DNA of 64,000 nucleotides from the NCBI GenBank assembly GCA_019022495.1, contig JAFEKR010000001.1, forward strand, positions 5,456,001-5,520,000. Reading direction: 5' to 3'. The stretch is from Epichloe hybrida. Lineage: Eukaryota; Ascomycota; Sordariomycetes; Hypocreales; Clavicipitaceae. Made by a program: the position numbers and the translations under genes. The notes beneath the pieces were generated by a model that saw nothing but the letters and a program-made list of their open reading frames with translations, was not told the DNA's origin and did not search any database. Below are positions 60,035 to 64,000 of the stretch, piece by piece; the stretch's first letter is position 1, and every line of letters begins with the position of its first letter.

Positions 60035-63000
60035 ATGCCCGGGGTGATCACAATGGAGCCAGGCGGCCAGAACGGCACGCGCACCGACCACGATAGGGAT
60101 TTCGGCACGAACGGTGTGAACGGTGTCGATGCCGCAGATTCGCGACATGGAGGTCCTGCCAGGGAGAAGGCTGTTGCTGCTCCAACGCCTATAGACGATA
60201 CTTCGACTGGTTTGAATGCTAAGGACGCATCACGGCGGCTCGAATCGGATGCCAACGATGTAAAGGCCGAACAAAGTCGGAACCGAATGAATGATCTTCC
60301 CGATGAAATTGTTCACATCACACAAGGATTTGTTCCTTTATCTCTACTTTTAACTCGCCTAGCTCAGACAACACATAATGCGCTTGAAGACAAGATTGCA
60401 GAACTGGCCAAGATGCCAGTGCCTGCAACGACCATGAATGGTACTTCTTCATCATATTCTTCCAGTGGACCAGACGATACATCTGCAGAAAACTTGAGAA
60501 AGAAGGGAGCTCTCCTCCATTTCGCTCAAGAGTGGCACGGCAAATGGCTGAAGGCATTGGTCATTGCGGAATGGAGCAGGCGATCGCCTCAGGTCAGCAA
60601 ACTCATTGACCTGAAGTATCACCTCGACCAGCAAAGGATGCTCTTTGACGCTGCGCTCGAAAATATTGTCAATGTCAAGCGAGACTTGACATTTGCTCGA
60701 ATGCCGAGCCCCGACTTGAAGACTGCCTTGCAAGTACTGTCAACAGGGAGTGCACCATGGATGCCCGACGTGAGTTCATTCTGTCCGATCTAGACTTGGT
60801 GATGTGTCGACGTGTTGTAACTAACCATTTCTCTGCAGCTTCATTACATCGAGCCACCTGCCTTGACGGCAGAGGAGCAGCTGAAGTGGATGGGCGATCT
60901 GAACACGTTACTCTCTCTACGACTCAATTTGGATGATTTCGATAAAATCCCCCCTCAGTTTCGCGGCTACGAAATCGGATCTGGACGAGTCACGTTCAAA
61001 GTCAACGGCGAGTTCGAAGTTGATCTTACCATCGCCGATGAAGACTTTGAGAAGCAATTCTGGTTCATTGATTTCAGATATGCCTTCAAGCCTGCAGCCA
61101 CAAGGCTTTCCAACTCGTTGCGCTCTTATTTGGAGGCGGGTGTCAATGACTCTCTAGGGAGGGAGGGCCTGCAGGGCTGTTATCAATTCCTGCATGAATT
61201 TGTCCTCACTACAAAGATACACGAGCTCAGGCGTCAAGCCTCGCAGCTGAGCCGAAGCTCATGGATAGGAACGTTGAATGTGGAGCCGCTGAACCGAGCT
61301 CTTGCTATCCAGTACTGGACGTCGAGATCCAACACAACCGGCTCGAAGAGCTGGGTTCTTGTTGCAGTCAATAGCAACCGCAAGCCGAATGGCAAACCCA
61401 ACGCCAACGCATCAAGCCAACTTGTTGCCAAGTGGTATCGAGATGGCAAGGAGGTCCATGAGGTTCCCATTGACTTCAATGTGGATGAGCTGTCGGCGGA
61501 GTCGCTACTGACAAATGTCATCGCTCGGCACGTCGAGTACATTCTCAGCAATATCCACAGCAAGCTTCTGATGGCGGCACGGTTTCAAAAGCAGGAGGCA
61601 GGAATAGTCCTTCGGATTTCCAAGACGGATCCCGCCTCTTCCGTCTTGACTACGCAGGTGGGCTGCAGCGGAAAAATTTCATTGCTCATTGAGCCAATGA
61701 CGGGCGTATTTGCAGTGAAGCCACAGTCTAAATTCACAATCCAACCTGAACGCCAGCTCAACGATGGCAAAACCCCTGCAGATAATGGTGTCAACTGCCT
61801 GGAGCATGTTCGCTGCGTCATCATGGAGGAGGAAGTACACCGCCGCGGCACGTCAATGGGATGGAATGTGCGAAAGGCAGCAATGACGATGGAGGAGTTG
61901 AGATTGGTGATGAAGATGCGAGACTGGACTCGTGCGATTTGGTTGCAGAAGGACGGCTGGGGTTCCAGCTGGTTCGTGGTGGTAGTCCTGAGCTTGAGCG
62001 GTGACGAATGGTGGCTGCTTGAATCGTAAGTCTTGTGGTTCTTTGCTGCGCAGGAGGAGGAACCCTTTGGGGGCTTGGGGAAACATTGTTCAAAGGAAGC
62101 TAATGACAGGCCCAGGAAACGAATCGATGGAAGCAGAACACGGCGGCTGCAAACAAAGATGCCGCTCAACAACGGCTACCCCGAGTTGACGGACACATTT
62201 TGGAACAACTTGGCGTTTCTCACTACTGGGCTCATCGCGCAATCAATTGACATGAGGGAACTGCATCGGCAGAGAATTAAGAGCGAGTCAAACTACAAAC
62301 CCTCGTCGTCGGCCTCACTACTTGTACAATTGCCGTCAATCGACATTGCACTTTCCGATCTGTTCCCTGCCATGGCCTTCCATGAAGACGACGCCAAGAC
62401 GCATACATCAGTGTCAGATGATTCATCAGTGTCGGAGAACGATGAAGACTATGGGAAGACGGATATCTTATCCCTCATCCAGCAGGCGCCGGGGATCACC
62501 GTGCCCAGACCTAAGAAAGCGTGGGCAGAGAACATTGTCAACATCAGCTTCAAGGGGATTCAATCACTTGCGCCAACCGGCGCGACGAACGGGGACGGTT
62601 CACAAGAGACAGAACTCATCTGCGTCTCGGAAGCCATCATTCAAGTTAGGAATATTTCAAAATTCTCTTCGTTATCCGGTCTGGCAGATGGCGACGTTTC
62701 ATACGACCCACAGCGAGGACAGTTCTCGCTTCGATTGCAGCGCGCGGTAGGCAAGCCGGTGCTCGACACGCTCAAGTCACGAATCATGGCTATTGATCGA
62801 TTCGTCAACTTTTTGGAAGCCATGGACAGCGCCAAGGGCACCATTACGACGGAGTCGGTGACGCTGCGTCAGATCACATTTTACTACGGCGGAAGCATGG
62901 CTCGTAGTCAACAAGGCCACGAGGCTCAAGAGGTACAGAGTCAGGAACAGAGTCAGAAACAGAGCCAAGAACAGAGCCAAGAAGCGAAGACGACCAGGCG

Positions 63001-63592
63001 CTGGCGCGTGGTCATGGACCTGTCCAAGGGAGACATTGACATTGAAATAGAAAAGGGCAATCCCCATCTACAAGTCGTCGATCTCATGAGACAGCTTGTC
63101 AATAGTGATGGCGGCATCAGCGGTCTCATGTCCTGGCTGGCAACATCGCTGCAGGCGCTGCAGGCCATCGGCAAGATGGACAGCCAGTGGGAGCCGCTCA
63201 GGGCAGCGGGACGGGGAGGCTTTGTGTTTTCCATGAAGACGATTGCGTGGATGACGATTGATTACTGGATCAGCACTGGTCCCAACGAACAAAGCCGCAA
63301 GACTGTGTCGGTGGACGTCAAGATGAGGCCTCGCCGCAGCCAAGCATGGTGGCACGTGTGGCGATCCGACGCCGACGCCGCATCGCAAGACGCCGTATCC
63401 AGAGCTCTACAGCCAGTCTGGGACGGCAAAGGCAAAGGCTGGCTTGGCCTGGCCACTGGCGCAGCGGGCCTGCCTGAAGACGGCGTCGTGGCCATGCTAC
63501 TGGCTGTCGACGAAGCGATTCGCACCTCCATCACCGACGGTTCAGCCGACAACAACAACAACAACAACAAGGATGTAGTCGTATTAGACTAG
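60035..63592 (+). CDS. MED14: Mediator complex subunit Med14 (Rgr1)
   Basis: Three exons, 60035-60769, 60839-62025 and 62116-63592, give about 1,132 residues. Intron 1 (69 bp) has GTGAGT, ACTAACC and TGCAG. Intron 2 (about 90 bp) has GTAAGT and two possible acceptors six bases apart (exon start 62110 or 62116). The first ATG directly follows a TAA; an ATG six codons later at 60053 has the better context (ACAATGG) and may be the real start. After a disordered N-terminus, the Med14 core begins LPDEIVHITQGFVPLSLLLT; later parts include EWHGKWLKALVIAEWSRR and GYPELTDTFWNNLAF. Med14 is the scaffold joining the head, middle and tail of Mediator, the RNA polymerase II coactivator in the nucleus. A Gln/Ser repeat (QSQEQSQKQSQEQSQ, near 62938-62985) and a C-terminal Asn run are low-complexity additions. 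Confidence 0.92.
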
Positions 63593-64000
63593 CCAGCCAT
63601 CCCTCTGTTTTTTTTCCTTTCCCTCACATAATAGTCCCTTATGAAGAAGAGAAGAGAAATTCCAAGGGACAAAAAGCAACCCTTTTTTGGCGCCCCCACC
63701 CTTCCCTTCCTCACATTCATCTTGATATTTTTTTTTCCTATTCGTTTTCGTGTAATGCTACGCTAATATGATACACAATGCAATACCAGGCAGGTATGCC
63801 GTGCAGCGGAGTTGGATTCATTTACCATGGGAGTAGCATCCTTGGCCCAAATGGGACCTTGTGATTCACTGTCTCGTCCTCACTTTGCTAGTTTGTGAGA
63901 ACCAAGGCCAGGAGATGCGTTGTTTTCTCTCGTCCCCCCCCCTCCCCCCTTTTTTTTTTCTGGAAAGTTTAAAATGGCCTGGGTTTAGATTAGAAGTGGG
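63593..64000. other. Region 3' of MED14
   Basis: T-rich and C-rich tracts with no open frame of note; it should contain the MED14 3' UTR. Confidence 0.6.

Noticed and set aside
1..64000. CRISPR array, bacterial operons, viral genome segments or a secondary-metabolite cluster
   Set aside because: No spaced direct repeats of CRISPR type, no polyketide or peptide synthetase genes, and all genes have fungal introns and unrelated housekeeping roles.

Overview
The window looks like part of a filamentous ascomycete chromosome, most likely Sordariomycetes and probably Hypocreales. The genes have short GT-AG introns with CTAAC-like branch points, the products have fungal architectures, and the transposon relics carry a strong repeat-induced point mutation (RIP) signature. 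Species was not determined.

The window has two sharply different halves. Bases 1 to about 30,094 are very A+T-rich, TpA-rich and full of stop codons. They form a stack of dead LTR retrotransposons whose boundaries can be read directly. The base is a Ty3/gypsy element on the minus strand (D), running off the left edge and ending near 30,094. A Ty1/copia element (C, 17,639-24,864, duplication ATAAG) and a large Ty3/gypsy element (B, 94-17,464, duplication GCTTC) are inserted in D. A third Ty3/gypsy element (A, 679-7,278, duplication ATTCC) is inserted in B. No intact gene is visible in this half.

From about 30.1 kb the composition is normal and seven protein-coding genes are supported. In order they are: an Skt5/Chs4-like Sel1-repeat chitin synthase regulator (+), a Myb/SANT-like nuclear protein (+), a Fun30/SMARCAD1-type chromatin remodeler (-), the V-ATPase assembly factor Vma21 (+), a DUF2406 protein (-), ribosomal protein eL33 (-), glucose-6-phosphate dehydrogenase (+) and Mediator subunit Med14 (+); that is eight loci, seven of them with recognisable families and the Myb-like one recognised only by domain. 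They are housekeeping or cell-wall genes in no obvious cluster. Fun30/VMA21 and eL33/zwf1 are divergent pairs, and VMA21/DUF2406 are convergent.

The long intergenic stretches (30.1-33.8, 36.1-40.9, 41.8-43.5, 50.1-54.3 and 55.1-56.9 kb) hold minisatellites, a dispersed TACGGAGTA-type motif and one well-defined 348-bp MITE with a 9-bp target duplication (37,686-38,033).

The points most worth checking are an intron overlapping the stop codon of the G6PD gene that would switch its C-terminus between -NKL and -NKF, a consistent inward-facing mutation bias in all six LTRs, a long coiled-coil third reading frame downstream of integrase in element B, and a perfect 430-440 bp tandem duplication inside an otherwise RIP-degraded element.
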